64,000 nt of DNA from Paracoccus shanxieyensis (GCF_009711265.1 NZ_WMII01000001.1:330044-394043); one strand, 5' to 3'. Positions 1-8,968 are shown, counted from the first letter of the stretch. Notes: generated by a model from the letters alone, not told the origin. Translations and numbers: made by a program.

Positions 1-1
1 C

Positions 2-3000
2 ATGGGCCGCAAGATCGCGGACGTGCCCTGCATGGCGATGAACGTCCTGCCCTTCCGCCTGCGCCCCGATCAGGACGCACCGCTGCCGGACTGGCTGGCC
101 GCGCAGTCCCGCCGCATGTCGCAGGCGCGCCGCCACGGCCTGTACCGCAGCGAGCTTTTGCGCCGAGAGCTTGGCCTTGTCGGCGGCACGCGCCGGCTTT
201 ACGGGCCGATGGTCAATGTGCAGCCCTTCGACCGGCCTCCGGTCTTTCCGGGGCTGGAATGTCACCTGCATATCCTTGGCGCGGGCGCGGTGGACGATCT
301 GACGCTGACCTTCCGCGGCGATCCCTCGGCCATGATGTTTCAGGTGGATGCCAACCCCGCCCTGTATACCCCTCAGGATGTGCGCGCCCATGGCGACCGG
401 ATCGAGGCCTTCCTGACCGCCGCGCTGGCCGCCGACACGTTGGCGCAGGTTCCGACCGCCAGCCCCGCGGAAATCGCGCAGATGGCCGAACGCGCCACAG
501 CCACCCGCCACGACATCCCTGACACCAGCCTGACCGCGCTGATCCAGACGCAGCTTTCGGCCACGCCCGATGCCGTGGCCGTCAGCTTCGGCGACCAGCG
601 GCTGAGCTTTGCCCAGCTGGACCAGCGCAGCGCGGCGCTGGCGGCGCGGCTGGCGAAGATGGGCGCGGGCCGCGACCGGATCGTGGCCGTGGCGCTGCAC
701 CGCTCGCTGGATCTGCCGGTGGCGCTGCTGGCCTGCCTGCGCGCGGGGGCGGCCTATCTGCCGCTGGATCCGGCGCATCCGCCCGACCGCATCGCCCGCA
801 TCCTGTCGCTGTCGCAGCCCGTGGCCGTGCTCAGCGATCTGCCGGATCTGTTCCCGTCTGATGCGCCGCTGCTGGCCCCGGCCGACTGGCCCGCGACCGG
901 ACAGGTCGCGGCCATGCCCGCGCCCGGCGATCTGGCCTATGTCATCTTTACCTCGGGATCGACCGGAGAGCCCAAGGGCGTGGCGGTCGAACACCGCGCC
1001 ATCGTCAACCGGCTTTTGTGGATGGCGGCGCATTACGGCGTCGATGCGACCGACCGTATCCTGCAAAAGACCCCGGCGACCTTCGACGTTTCGGTATGGG
1101 AGTTCTTCCTGCCCATGCTGACGGGGGCCGAGCTGGTCATGGCCCCGCCCGACGCGCATCGCGACCCGGCGGCCATGGCGCGGCTGATCCGCGACCGGGG
1201 TATCACGACCTGCCATTTCGTGCCCTCGATGCTGTCGGCTTTTCTGGCCTCGCCCGCCTCGGACGGGCTGGCGATGCGCCGCGTCTTCTGTTCGGGCGAG
1301 GAACTGACCGCCGATCAGCGCGACCGTTTCCACGCGCGGATGCAGGCGGAACTGCACAATCTGTATGGCCCGACCGAGGCGGCGGTGGATGTCAGCTTCT
1401 GGCCCGCCAGCCCCGAGGATCGCGAAAATCCCATCCCGATCGGCTGGCCGGTCTGGAACACGGCGTTGAATGTGCTGGACGACCGGATGCGCCCGGTGCC
1501 TGCGGGGCTTGCCGGGCATCTGTATCTGGGTGGCGTGCAACTGGCGCGGGGCTATCTGGGCCGTCCCGATCTGACGGCGCAGCGGTTCGTCGACAGTGCC
1601 ATGGGCCGGCTTTATGCGACCGGCGATCTGGCGCGGCTGCGCCCGGACGGCGCGGTGACCTATCTGGGCCGCTCGGACCATCAGGTAAAGATCCGGGGCC
1701 TGCGCATCGAACTGGGCGAAATCGAGGCCGCGATCATGGCCTCGGGCCTTGCGCGCGAATGCGTGGTGCTGGCGCGCGAGGATCACGGCGAAAAGCGGCT
1801 GGTTGCTTATCTTGTGGCCTCGGACGCCTATCGCCCCGGCCTGCTGACCGAGCGGCTGGCGGCCAGCCTGCCCGCCTATATGGTGCCCGGTGCCGAGGTG
1901 GTGCTGGACGCCCTGCCCGTCACCGCGAATGGCAAGCTGGACCGCAAGGCGCTGCCCGCGCCAAGTTTCGCAGCCCTTGGCCGCGCGGCCCAGACCGCGA
2001 CCGAGACCCTGCTGGCGCGGCTGTTCCAGCAGGTGCTGCATCTGCCCCAGCCTGCCACGGCGGATGCGGATTTCTTTGCGCTGGGTGGCGATTCCCTGTC
2101 CGCCGTGCGGCTGGCGCAGGCGCTTGAGGCGGAAACCGGACGCGATCCGGGCTTGGGCACGATCTTTGAACATCCGCTGCTGTCATCGCTGGCCGCCGTG
2201 CTGGATGCGCAAAAGCCGCAGGATGATGGGCTGGGCCCGCTGATCCTGCTGGCCGAGGGCGACATGCAGGCGCCGCCCCTGTTCCTGATCCATCCGGCGG
2301 GCGGGCTGTCATGGGGCTATCGCACGCTGGCCCGCCAGATCGCGCCCGCGCGCCGGGTCTGGGGCCTGCAGCATCCGGGGCTGGATCCCGACCTGCCCAT
2401 GCCCGCCAGCCTTGCCGGCATGGCGCAGGATTATGCGCAGCGCATCGCGGCGCTGGTTCCGGCCGGGCCGGTGCATCTGGCGGGCTGGTCGGTCGGCGGC
2501 ATCCTTGCGCAGGAAGTCGCCGCCTGCCTGAGCCGCATGGGCCACGCAGCGGGCATCGTCGCCATGCTGGACAGCTATCCCGCCGATGCCTGGCGCAACG
2601 AACCCGAGCCCGATCCCGTCGCGGCCCTGCGCGCCCTGCTGGCCATCGCGGGCTATGACCCCGAGGCGCATCGCGATCTGGACAGCCGCGCCAAGGTCGT
2701 GGCTTTCCTGCGTCAGGGCGACAGCGCGCTGGGGGCCTTGCCGCAGCGGGTGCTGGATGGTGTGGTGCGCGCGGTGACGGAAACGAACCGCCTGATCCGC
2801 GGCCATCACCACAGCCCTTATCCCGGCCCGGTGCTGCATTTCCGCGCCGCCAATGACCACAAGGACCGCGATCTGACGCCCGCGATGTGGACGCCCTATG
2901 TCCGGACGATCGAGGTGATCGACCTGCCGCTGATCCATGCCGAGATGACCTCGGGCAAGGCGTCGGCGCTGATTGCGCCGCTGCTGGTCAGCCGTCTGGC

Positions 3001-3010
3001 CGAGGGCTGA
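2..3010 (+). CDS. Non-ribosomal peptide synthetase, EntF-like, C(partial)-A-PCP-TE, 5' end missing
   Basis: Activates an amino acid and assembles a siderophore peptide. The window opens inside the condensation domain, so the true start lies upstream. Domains: end of condensation (about 1-150); adenylation (about 180-650) with core YVIFTSGSTGEPKG near 312, NLYGPTE near 452 and the A10 motif TANGKLDRKA near 640; carrier protein with GGDSLS near 694; thioesterase with GWSVGG near 827 and a late His in LIHAEM. Specificity residues read from FDVSVWEF, TTCHFVPS, VFCSGEE, NLYGPTE and EAAVD give D-V-W-H-F-S-L-V-D-K, which matches the serine code of E. coli EntF. Together with the esterase next door, this suggests a tri-serine lactone catecholate of the enterobactin type. 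The product is inference; the domains are clear. Confidence 0.93.
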   Translation: MGRKIADVPCMAMNVLPFRLRPDQDAPLPDWLAAQSRRMSQARRHGLYRSELLRRELGLVGGTRRLYGPMVNVQPFDRPPVFPGLECHLHILGAGAVDDLTLTFRGDPSAMMFQVDANPALYTPQDVRAHGDRIEAFLTAALAADTLAQVPTASPAEIAQMAERATATRHDIPDTSLTALIQTQLSATPDAVAVSFGDQRLSFAQLDQRSAALAARLAKMGAGRDRIVAVALHRSLDLPVALLACLRAGAAYLPLDPAHPPDRIARILSLSQPVAVLSDLPDLFPSDAPLLAPADWPATGQVAAMPAPGDLAYVIFTSGSTGEPKGVAVEHRAIVNRLLWMAAHYGVDATDRILQKTPATFDVSVWEFFLPMLTGAELVMAPPDAHRDPAAMARLIRDRGITTCHFVPSMLSAFLASPASDGLAMRRVFCSGEELTADQRDRFHARMQAELHNLYGPTEAAVDVSFWPASPEDRENPIPIGWPVWNTALNVLDDRMRPVPAGLAGHLYLGGVQLARGYLGRPDLTAQRFVDSAMGRLYATGDLARLRPDGAVTYLGRSDHQVKIRGLRIELGEIEAAIMASGLARECVVLAREDHGEKRLVAYLVASDAYRPGLLTERLAASLPAYMVPGAEVVLDALPVTANGKLDRKALPAPSFAALGRAAQTATETLLARLFQQVLHLPQPATADADFFALGGDSLSAVRLAQALEAETGRDPGLGTIFEHPLLSSLAAVLDAQKPQDDGLGPLILLAEGDMQAPPLFLIHPAGGLSWGYRTLARQIAPARRVWGLQHPGLDPDLPMPASLAGMAQDYAQRIAALVPAGPVHLAGWSVGGILAQEVAACLSRMGHAAGIVAMLDSYPADAWRNEPEPDPVAALRALLAIAGYDPEAHRDLDSRAKVVAFLRQGDSALGALPQRVLDGVVRAVTETNRLIRGHHHSPYPGPVLHFRAANDHKDRDLTPAMWTPYVRTIEVIDLPLIHAEMTSGKASALIAPLLVSRLAEG

Positions 3011-3230
3011 CCCTGACCTTGGGGCGGCTGTCAAAGGCCAGCGCGAACACCCCCGCCGCCATGCCCCCGATCAGCCAGGCGATGCCCAGCAGGATTTCAT
3101 TCGCATCGCCCTGCAATTCGGCGACATTGCGCGTAAGATAGAAGCCCGGCAGTCCCTCTTGCACCTGTGCGACCCCCATACCGCACAGCACGACGCCCAC
3201 CAGCACAAGCGCATATCTGATAAGGATCAT
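2988..3230 (-). CDS. Small two-helix membrane protein, unknown function
   Basis: An 80-residue protein with two hydrophobic segments: residues about 2-23 (ILIRYALVLVGVVLCGMGVA) and about 47-67 (ILLGIAWLIGGMAAGVFALA), and a basic tail. I chose the ATG at 3230 because AAAGGA lies about 8 bases upstream; an in-frame start at 3269 would add 13 residues without a good ribosome site. Its 3' end overlaps the NRPS 3' end by 23 bases, tail to tail. I recognise no family. Its place downstream of the esterase on the same strand (46-base gap) makes it a possible last member of that transcript. Confidence 0.6.
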   Translation of the reverse strand: MILIRYALVLVGVVLCGMGVAQVQEGLPGFYLTRNVAELQGDANEILLGIAWLIGGMAAGVFALAFDSRPKVRVSPRPDG

Positions 3231-3276
3231 CCGTAGTCCTTTCCCTGTGACAGGAAAGATATGCCGCATGATCCCC

Positions 3277-4128
3277 TTAGATTTCGTTAAGCGCGAAGGG
3301 AAAGATCAGCGGAAACGACCCGGCCAGCGTCTGGATATGGACATGTCCCGGCAGCACATGCACCTGCGCCCGATGCCCCGGATGAAGGGCCAGATCGGCG
3401 ATGAACTGCATGGTGGCGGGTGCAGGGCCATCGGGCGGCGGACCGTCGCTGCCCGAGCGTTTCTCGCGGTCGCCCAAGGCCATCAGCAGCGGCAGGTCCG
3501 CCCGCGCAGCCTTGGCGGCGACGCGCCGCATCAGCGGCTCATCCCACCAGATCGAGGGGCTGATCGCCGCATGGCGCGCAAAGGCCAGCGGCCGGGCCAG
3601 CAGGGCGTAAAGCGTGAAAAGCCCGCCGAAACTGTGCCCCCACAGCGTGCGGCGCGCGGGGTCTATGTTTAGCCCGTCTTCGGCCGCCGCGCGCAGCGGG
3701 CCGGTCAGGCGGTCGTGAAAGATCGCGGCCCCGCCAGCCACGCGCCCCTCATGGACGTGATCGGGGCGCAGGCCGTCGCCCGGCCCGTCCGGCGCGGTGA
3801 AATCCTGCGTGCGCAATTCGCGGGCGAACTGGCGCGGGGTGTCATAGCCCACGCCGACGACCACCAGCCCCTTGGCCATGGCCAGATCCTCTACCGTCAG
3901 GAAATCGAACACCGCGTTGCCGTCCAGCATATAGACCACCGGCCACCCCGCATCCGGCGCGGGCCCCTTGGGCACGGCGATGAACAGCCGGTATCCGGGC
4001 CCGGCCTGCACGACCTTCTGCGACAGCTGATGCGTCGGCGCGCCCGTGTCAAAGATGCGCAGCTCTGCCGTCATGCGGGCATGTTCGGGACCGACGCGGC
4101 CATGTTCACGGCTTTGGGATGCGGACAT
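3277..4128 (-). CDS. Siderophore esterase, Fes/IroE-like alpha/beta hydrolase
   Basis: Probably hydrolyses the ester bonds of an imported ferric siderophore to release iron in the cytoplasm; no signal peptide is visible. The 283-residue protein has the putative-esterase (esterase D/Fes) pattern: VVYMLDGN near 64-71, nucleophile elbow GHSFGG at 164-169 with Ser166, a following SPSIWWDE segment and a late PGHVH carrying the probable catalytic His. AAGGA lies about 10 bases before the ATG at 4128; the internal ATG at 4074 has no ribosome site. It is divergent from the YncE-like gene and convergent with the NRPS gene. This neighbourhood is the main reason to assign a siderophore substrate rather than a generic ester. 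Confidence 0.82.
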   Translation of the reverse strand: MSASQSREHGRVGPEHARMTAELRIFDTGAPTHQLSQKVVQAGPGYRLFIAVPKGPAPDAGWPVVYMLDGNAVFDFLTVEDLAMAKGLVVVGVGYDTPRQFARELRTQDFTAPDGPGDGLRPDHVHEGRVAGGAAIFHDRLTGPLRAAAEDGLNIDPARRTLWGHSFGGLFTLYALLARPLAFARHAAISPSIWWDEPLMRRVAAKAARADLPLLMALGDREKRSGSDGPPPDGPAPATMQFIADLALHPGHRAQVHVLPGHVHIQTLAGSFPLIFPFALNEI

Positions 4129-4146
4129 TTTCAGCGGGTCCTTAGT

Positions 4147-4169
4147 TGACAGTGACGGTCAGGATTATA
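4147..4169. promoter_or_regulatory. Candidate iron-responsive operator and minus-strand -10 box
   Basis: Between the divergent esterase and YncE-like genes, 4147-4161 reads TGA-N9-TCA, the form described for RirA iron-responsive operators in rhizobia. At 4169-4164 the minus strand carries a perfect TATAAT; no good -35 box is seen at 17 bases. The operator would then sit over the start of the esterase transcript. TGA-N9-TCA is expected by chance many times in 64 kb, so only its position is informative. Confidence 0.4.
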
Positions 4170-4243
4170 GGTTGCGCGCAAGGCGAAGCCAGCCCAATTG
4201 CCGGGTCAGCCATCCCCATCTGACATCTCATCAGGAGAGATCC

Positions 4244-5638
4244 ATGGCACATTCCCGCTTTCGTCTGCTTGCGGCCTCGGCGCTGACGCTGTCGCTGCTT
4301 GCCGCACCCGTGCTGGCCGACGCGCTGTTCACCCAACCCGCGCAAGACTTCGACGCGCAGGTCCGTATCACCGGCGAGGTGCGCGGCGATCCGATCTATA
4401 AGGGCAGCAAGGCCATCATCACCGGCGCGCGCCTGCAACCGGGCCAGACGGTGACGCTGCTGCATGGCAACACGGTCCTGAACACCGATCCGATCACCGT
4501 CGATGCCGAAGGCGGCTTCAAATACGAACTGGCCATCGACCCCGCCGCCGTCGCGGGCAGCCAGCCCATCGTCGTCAGCACCGCCAACCCCGCCTCGGCC
4601 GATGTGGTCGAACTGAAAGTCTCGGAAAAGCTGCCGCTTTCCGGTCAGGACCGCTTTGCCACCACCAGCCAGCCGGTCGTGCCGGGGCTGTATCAGGTGG
4701 CTTACAGCGCGAAATCCAACGCGGTGTTCGTGGCCTCGGCCGTGGGTCGCCCGCCGGTCAAGGACTCGGCGCTGGTCAAGCTGAACCCGGACACGCTGGA
4801 GATCGTGGCGCAGGTCACCCCCGCAGAAGCGCCGGAACGCGACGGCAAGCCCGGCGGGCTGTTCGCGGTCTATGGCGTTGCCGTGGACGATGCCAATGAC
4901 ACCGTGTGGGTGACGAATACCCGTCAGGACACCGTGGCGGTCTATAAGCAATCCGACCTGTCGCTGATCAAGCAGTTCGAGCCGGGCGCCGTGCCGCATG
5001 GCCGCGATGTGGTGATCGACGAAGCCAACGGCCGCGCCTATGCCTCGACCAGCTTCGGCAATGAAATCATGGTCTTCGACACCAAGACGCTGGAGCCGCT
5101 GGACCCGATCGTGATCCCTTCGGATGAGCGCGGCAAATCCTTCGGCGCCATGTCGCTGGATATCGACGAAGAGCATGGCAAGCTGGCGACCGTCAGCACC
5201 AGCACCTCGGAAGCGGCGATTGTCGATCTGGCCTCGGGTGAGGTGAAGGTGTTTGAGCTGCCCCATTCCAAGACCGGCTCGGGCGTGGCGTTCGATGCGC
5301 AGGACGGGCTGATCTTCACCGTGGCGCAGGACAGCGACAACCTGCTGATCGTGAACGCAGAAACCGGCGAGACGCTGCATGATGTGAATGTCGGCGCCAC
5401 GCCCCTGAACGTCACGTTCGAGCCGAAAAGCCGTCTGGCCTTCGTGGCAAATCGCGGCGCGGGCACCATCACCGTGGTGAACACCCAGGGCGAGATCGTG
5501 GCCAATCTGGATGCGGGCAGCTTCCCCAACCAGTTGCGCGCCGATGGTCAGGGCAATGTCTGGGCGGTGAACAAATCGCGCGGCGAAGGCGATGACAACG
5601 GCGACCGGCTGTGGCGCATCGTCCCCGCCACCAATTAA
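4244..5638 (+). CDS. YncE-like secreted beta-propeller protein in siderophore locus
   Basis: A 464-residue protein with a signal peptide (positive start, hydrophobic core, cleavage probably after VLA near residue 26), then an approximately 100-residue beta-rich domain (VRITGEVRGD, RLQPGQTVTLLHGN) and a seven-bladed propeller of YncE type with repeated blade motifs such as NDTVWVTNTRQDTVAVYK, NGRAYASTSFGNEIMVFD and SRLAFVANRGAGTITVVN. AGGAGA six bases before the ATG at 4244 fixes the start. YncE-family proteins are periplasmic and often sit beside iron receptors; their exact role is not settled. The place between a siderophore esterase and an iron-complex ABC system suggests a periplasmic helper in ferric-siderophore handling. 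Confidence 0.85.
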   Translation: MAHSRFRLLAASALTLSLLAAPVLADALFTQPAQDFDAQVRITGEVRGDPIYKGSKAIITGARLQPGQTVTLLHGNTVLNTDPITVDAEGGFKYELAIDPAAVAGSQPIVVSTANPASADVVELKVSEKLPLSGQDRFATTSQPVVPGLYQVAYSAKSNAVFVASAVGRPPVKDSALVKLNPDTLEIVAQVTPAEAPERDGKPGGLFAVYGVAVDDANDTVWVTNTRQDTVAVYKQSDLSLIKQFEPGAVPHGRDVVIDEANGRAYASTSFGNEIMVFDTKTLEPLDPIVIPSDERGKSFGAMSLDIDEEHGKLATVSTSTSEAAIVDLASGEVKVFELPHSKTGSGVAFDAQDGLIFTVAQDSDNLLIVNAETGETLHDVNVGATPLNVTFEPKSRLAFVANRGAGTITVVNTQGEIVANLDAGSFPNQLRADGQGNVWAVNKSRGEGDDNGDRLWRIVPATN

Positions 5639-5645
5639 GACCATG

Positions 5646-5668
5646 GGGCCGGGGTTGATCCCCGGCCC
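5646..5668 (+). other. GC-rich intergenic hairpin
   Basis: GGGCCGGGG-TTGAT-CCCCGGCCC is a perfect 9-bp stem with a 5-base loop, 8 bases after the YncE-like stop codon and 18 before the binding-protein start. No T-run follows, so it looks more like an mRNA stabiliser or partial attenuator inside the operon than a full terminator. Confidence 0.65.
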
Positions 5669-5686
5669 AATCACATGAGGCCTGCC

Positions 5687-6778
5687 ATGTTTCTTCGCCC
5701 CCTGATCGCCGCCGCGGTGCTGGCCCTTGCCGGGACCGCGCAGGCCGATGTCACCGCGACCGACATTCTGGGGCGTCAGGTCAGCCTGCCCGAACCGGCC
5801 CACCGCATCGTGCTGGGCGAAGGGCGGCATCTGTCGGTGCTGGGTCTGATGCATGACGACCCCGTGGCGCTGGTCGCGGGCTGGCGTCTGGACAAGCCTC
5901 TGGACCCGCCCACCATGGCGGCCTACCGCCAGAAGTTTCCCGCCATCGACGCGATCAGATCGGTCGGCGCGGGCAATCGCGATCTGTCGGTCGAGGCGGT
6001 GATCGCCCTTGATCCCGATCTGGTCGTGCTGACGCTGATCGACGAGAAAGACCCGGCGATGACCGTGGCGCGCCAGCAGCTTGAGGCGGCGGGCATTCCG
6101 GTCGCCTATGTCGATTTCTTTTCCCATCCGCAGGAAAACACAGTGCCCAGCCTGCGCATCCTTGGCGCGCTGACCGGGGCCGAGGACCGGGCCGAAAGCT
6201 TCATCCGCTTTTATCAGGAACGGCTGGACCGCGTGCGTCAGCGGTTGGCCGATCCGGCAATCCCGCGCCCGCGCGTCTTCATGCATGTCCATGCCGCGCC
6301 GGTGAATTGCTGCTCGACCGTGGGTCCGGGGGTGTTTCATGACTTCGTGACCACCGCAGGCGGCCAGAATATCGGCGCCGAGGCGGTCAAGGGCGTCCTG
6401 GGCAATGTCAGCCTTGAATGGCTGATCGGGGCCGATCCCGATTTCTATATCGCCACCGGCGGCGCGCATATGCGGGCGCGCGGCGGTCTGGTGCTGGGTC
6501 CGCAGGTCGATGCCGAAGAGGCGCAGACCAGCTTTGACGCGCTGACCAGTGCCCCCGGCTTTGCCTCGCTGCGCGCGGTTCAGACCGGCCATGCGGCGGG
6601 GGTGTGGCATCTGTTCAACGACAGCCCCATCCATATCGTGCTGATCGAATATCTGGCCAAGACCTTCCATCCCGATCTGTTCGGCGACGTGGACCCGATG
6701 GACACGATGCAGCAGATCGAGGCGAAATTCTCGCCCGTGGCCGTGCCCGGCGCATGGTGGGTGACGCCGCAAAAATGA
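5687..6778 (+). CDS. Iron-complex ABC transporter substrate-binding protein
   Basis: Periplasmic binding protein of the cobalamin/ferric-siderophore class (FepB/BtuF-type fold). The protein of about 363 residues begins with a signal peptide ending near AQA and continues TDILGRQVSLPEPAHRIVLG, the usual opening of this family, followed by EAVIALDPDLVVLTL and the helical-backbone clamp layout. I prefer the ATG at 5687 because TGAGG lies 6 bases before it; the ATG at 5675 has no ribosome site. It lies after the YncE-like gene and is coupled to the permease by an ATGA overlap. The cargo is inferred to be the siderophore made and opened by the neighbouring genes. Confidence 0.88.
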   Translation: MFLRPLIAAAVLALAGTAQADVTATDILGRQVSLPEPAHRIVLGEGRHLSVLGLMHDDPVALVAGWRLDKPLDPPTMAAYRQKFPAIDAIRSVGAGNRDLSVEAVIALDPDLVVLTLIDEKDPAMTVARQQLEAAGIPVAYVDFFSHPQENTVPSLRILGALTGAEDRAESFIRFYQERLDRVRQRLADPAIPRPRVFMHVHAAPVNCCSTVGPGVFHDFVTTAGGQNIGAEAVKGVLGNVSLEWLIGADPDFYIATGGAHMRARGGLVLGPQVDAEEAQTSFDALTSAPGFASLRAVQTGHAAGVWHLFNDSPIHIVLIEYLAKTFHPDLFGDVDPMDTMQQIEAKFSPVAVPGAWWVTPQK

Positions 6779-7806
6779 ACGACATCCTTGCAAGTTACCA
6801 CGCGCAGGGCCGCCGTCACGCGGCCCTTGTCGCCGTTCTGGCGCTGGCCGCGCTGGCAGCCCTGGTGCTGGATCTGACCACCGGCCCAGCGGGTCTGCCC
6901 TTGGGCGAAACCCTGCGCGCGCTGGCCGGGGCCGAGGTCTCGCGCGGCACGCAGGTCATCGTCTGGGACGTGCGCCTGCCCGTGGCCGTGATGGCGCTGC
7001 TGGTCGGCGCGGCGCTGGCTCTGGCCGGGGCCGAGATGCAGACCGTTCTGGAAAACCCCTTGGCCGAGCCCTTTACGCTTGGCGTCTCCGCCTCGGCTGC
7101 GCTGGGGGCTGCGGTGGCCATCGTTCTGGGCCTGACCGTGCCGGGCCTGCCGCCGGTCTGGGCGGTGTCGGCCAATGCCTTCATCTTCGCGGTGGGCGCG
7201 CTGATGCTGTTGCAATTGCTGGGCCGGTTGCGGGGTGGCGGCCCCGAGGTGCTGATCCTGTTCGGGGTCGCGCTGAATTTCACCGCCGCCGCCCTGCTGT
7301 CCTTGGTGCAATTCGTCGCCTCGGCGGATGCGTTGCAGCAGCTGGTCTTCTGGTCGATGGGCAGTCTGGCTGCGACGCAATGGCCGGGCGTGGCGATGGT
7401 CGCGGTCGTGCTGGCGCTGGCCGTGCCGTTTTCCTTTCGCGCCGCGTGGAAGCTGACCGCGCTGCGGCTGGGCGAGGATCAGGCCCAAAGCTTCGGCGTC
7501 GATGTCACCGCGCTGCGGCGCTGGACGCTGCTGCGCGTCGGCGTGCTGTCGGCGGCGGCGGTTTCGATGGTCGGGGTCATCGGCTTTGTCGGGCTGGCAG
7601 GGCCGCATATCGCGCGGCTGCTGGTGGGCGAAAACCACCGCGTCTTTCTGCCCGCCAGCATCCTGACCGGGGCGCTGGTGATGTCGCTGGCCTCGACGCT
7701 GTCCAAGACCATCGTGCCGGGGGTGCTGCTGCCGATCGGGCTGGTCACCTCATTGATCGGGCTGCCGATCTTCTTTGCGCTGATCCTGCGGGGCCGCCGC
7801 AGATGA
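6775..7806 (+). CDS. FecCD-family ABC transporter permease
   Basis: Inner-membrane permease for ferric siderophores or similar metal chelates, 343 residues, as usual for the BtuC/FecCD family, with about ten hydrophobic helices. Family marks include GAALALAGAEMQTVLENPLAEPF (residues about 77-99) and GVIGFVGLAGPHIARLLVG in the second half. The start ATG overlaps the stop of the binding-protein gene (ATGA, 6775-6778), and its own stop overlaps the ATPase start in the same way, so the three genes are translationally coupled. Only one permease gene is present, so it should act as a homodimer. Confidence 0.93.
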   Translation: MNDILASYHAQGRRHAALVAVLALAALAALVLDLTTGPAGLPLGETLRALAGAEVSRGTQVIVWDVRLPVAVMALLVGAALALAGAEMQTVLENPLAEPFTLGVSASAALGAAVAIVLGLTVPGLPPVWAVSANAFIFAVGALMLLQLLGRLRGGGPEVLILFGVALNFTAAALLSLVQFVASADALQQLVFWSMGSLAATQWPGVAMVAVVLALAVPFSFRAAWKLTALRLGEDQAQSFGVDVTALRRWTLLRVGVLSAAAVSMVGVIGFVGLAGPHIARLLVGENHRVFLPASILTGALVMSLASTLSKTIVPGVLLPIGLVTSLIGLPIFFALILRGRRR

Positions 7807-8567
7807 GCGTGCTGGTCCAAGGCATCACGGTCCGGTTCGGCAAGCGCCGCGTTCTGGACGCGCTGAGCCTGCCCGAGCTGCACGCGGGCGAAGTCACCGT
7901 GCTGGCCGGGCCGAACGCTGCGGGAAAATCGACGCTGCTGCGGGCGATGGCGCAGCTGATCCCGCATCAGGGCACGGTGATGCTGGACGGCGCCGATCTG
8001 CGCCGGATGCCGGCGGTGGACCGGGCGCGGCAGGTGGGCTTCATGCCGCAGGCGCTGCCGTCGGGATCGTCGCTGATCGCGCTGGAAACCGTCATCGCCG
8101 CCTTGCGCGCGGGCAAGACCCTGCCCGCCCATCAGGCCGATGCCGCAGCAATGGCCGTGATGGACAAGCTGGGCATCGCGGCCTTGGCGCTTGAGCCGCT
8201 GGACGCGCTGTCGGGCGGGCAGCGCCAGATGGTCAGTCTGGCGCAGGCCATCGTGCGCGATCCGCGCCTGCTGCTTCTGGACGAACCGACCAGCGCGCTG
8301 GATCTGGCCCGTCAGGTGCGCCTGCTGTCCGAGCTGCGCCGTCTGGCCGCCGAAGGCCGCGTCGTCGTGGCGGTGCTGCACGATCTGGCGCTGGCCGCGC
8401 AATGGGCCGACCGCATCGTGCTGATCCATGGCGGGCATGTCCACGCCCAAGGCCGCCCCGATCAGGTGCTGACGCCCGCGCTGCTGGCACAGGTCTATGG
8501 GGTGCAGGCGCGGGTCGAACGCTGTTCGCGCGGGCGGCTGATGGTGATGATCGACGGCGAGATCTAG
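7803..8567 (+). CDS. Iron-complex ABC transporter ATP-binding protein
   Basis: Energises siderophore import with the preceding permease. The 254-residue protein shows Walker A GPNAAGKS (36-43), signature LSGGQRQ near 136, Walker B LLLLDEPTSALD near 156 and the switch His in VLHDLALAAQ. It belongs to the FepC/FecE group by size and by following a FecCD permease. It begins in a 4-base overlap (ATGA) with the permease and ends in a 4-base tail-to-tail overlap with the DUF1178 gene on the other strand, closing the operon. Confidence 0.93.
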   Translation: MSVLVQGITVRFGKRRVLDALSLPELHAGEVTVLAGPNAAGKSTLLRAMAQLIPHQGTVMLDGADLRRMPAVDRARQVGFMPQALPSGSSLIALETVIAALRAGKTLPAHQADAAAMAVMDKLGIAALALEPLDALSGGQRQMVSLAQAIVRDPRLLLLDEPTSALDLARQVRLLSELRRLAAEGRVVVAVLHDLALAAQWADRIVLIHGGHVHAQGRPDQVLTPALLAQVYGVQARVERCSRGRLMVMIDGEI

Positions 8568-8968
8568 TTGGCGCGCTGCCGCGACCGGAAGGGCAGCGGC
8601 GCGACGGGAATGCCGTCCTCAAGCAGTTTCCTGGCGTCCTCCAGCCGCGCCTCGCCATGGATGGCCCGGCTGGGTGCATCGCCCTGATGCATGGCGCGGG
8701 CCTCGGCGGCAAAGGACATGCCGACGTAATCCGAATTCGCCTCGACCTGTTCGCGCAGTTTTTCCAGCGCGGTTTCCTGCGGATTGCGCGGAGTTTGCAG
8801 ATCGCGCGTGGCCACGCCCGGTGCCATCAGCGCCTTTTCGACCGAGGCACTGCCGCAGATCGCGCAGGTCACCTGCCCGGCCTTCTTCAGGGTCTCGAAC
8901 CCTTCGGAATTCCGAAACCAGCCATCAAAGTCATGGCCCTGGTCGCAATGCAGGTCATAGCGGATCAT
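8564..8968 (-). CDS. DUF1178 family protein
   Basis: A 134-residue cytoplasmic protein starting MIRYDLHCDQGHDFDGWF, the typical DUF1178 opening. A Cys pair in VTCAICGSASVEKALMAPG and Cys8 resemble a zinc-ribbon-like site. AAAGGGG five bases before the ATG at 8968 supports the start. The family is widespread in alphaproteobacteria and its function is unknown to me. It follows waaA on the same strand after 42 bases. Confidence 0.85.
   Translation of the reverse strand: MIRYDLHCDQGHDFDGWFRNSEGFETLKKAGQVTCAICGSASVEKALMAPGVATRDLQTPRNPQETALEKLREQVEANSDYVGMSFAAEARAMHQGDAPSRAIHGEARLEDARKLLEDGIPVAPLPFRSRQRAN

Noticed and set aside
4142..6793. Long minus-strand open frame (883 codons) antisense to the YncE-like and binding-protein genes
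   Set aside because: His/Gln/Arg/Gly-rich product with no motif, opposite two well-supported genes; a by-product of high GC codon bias.
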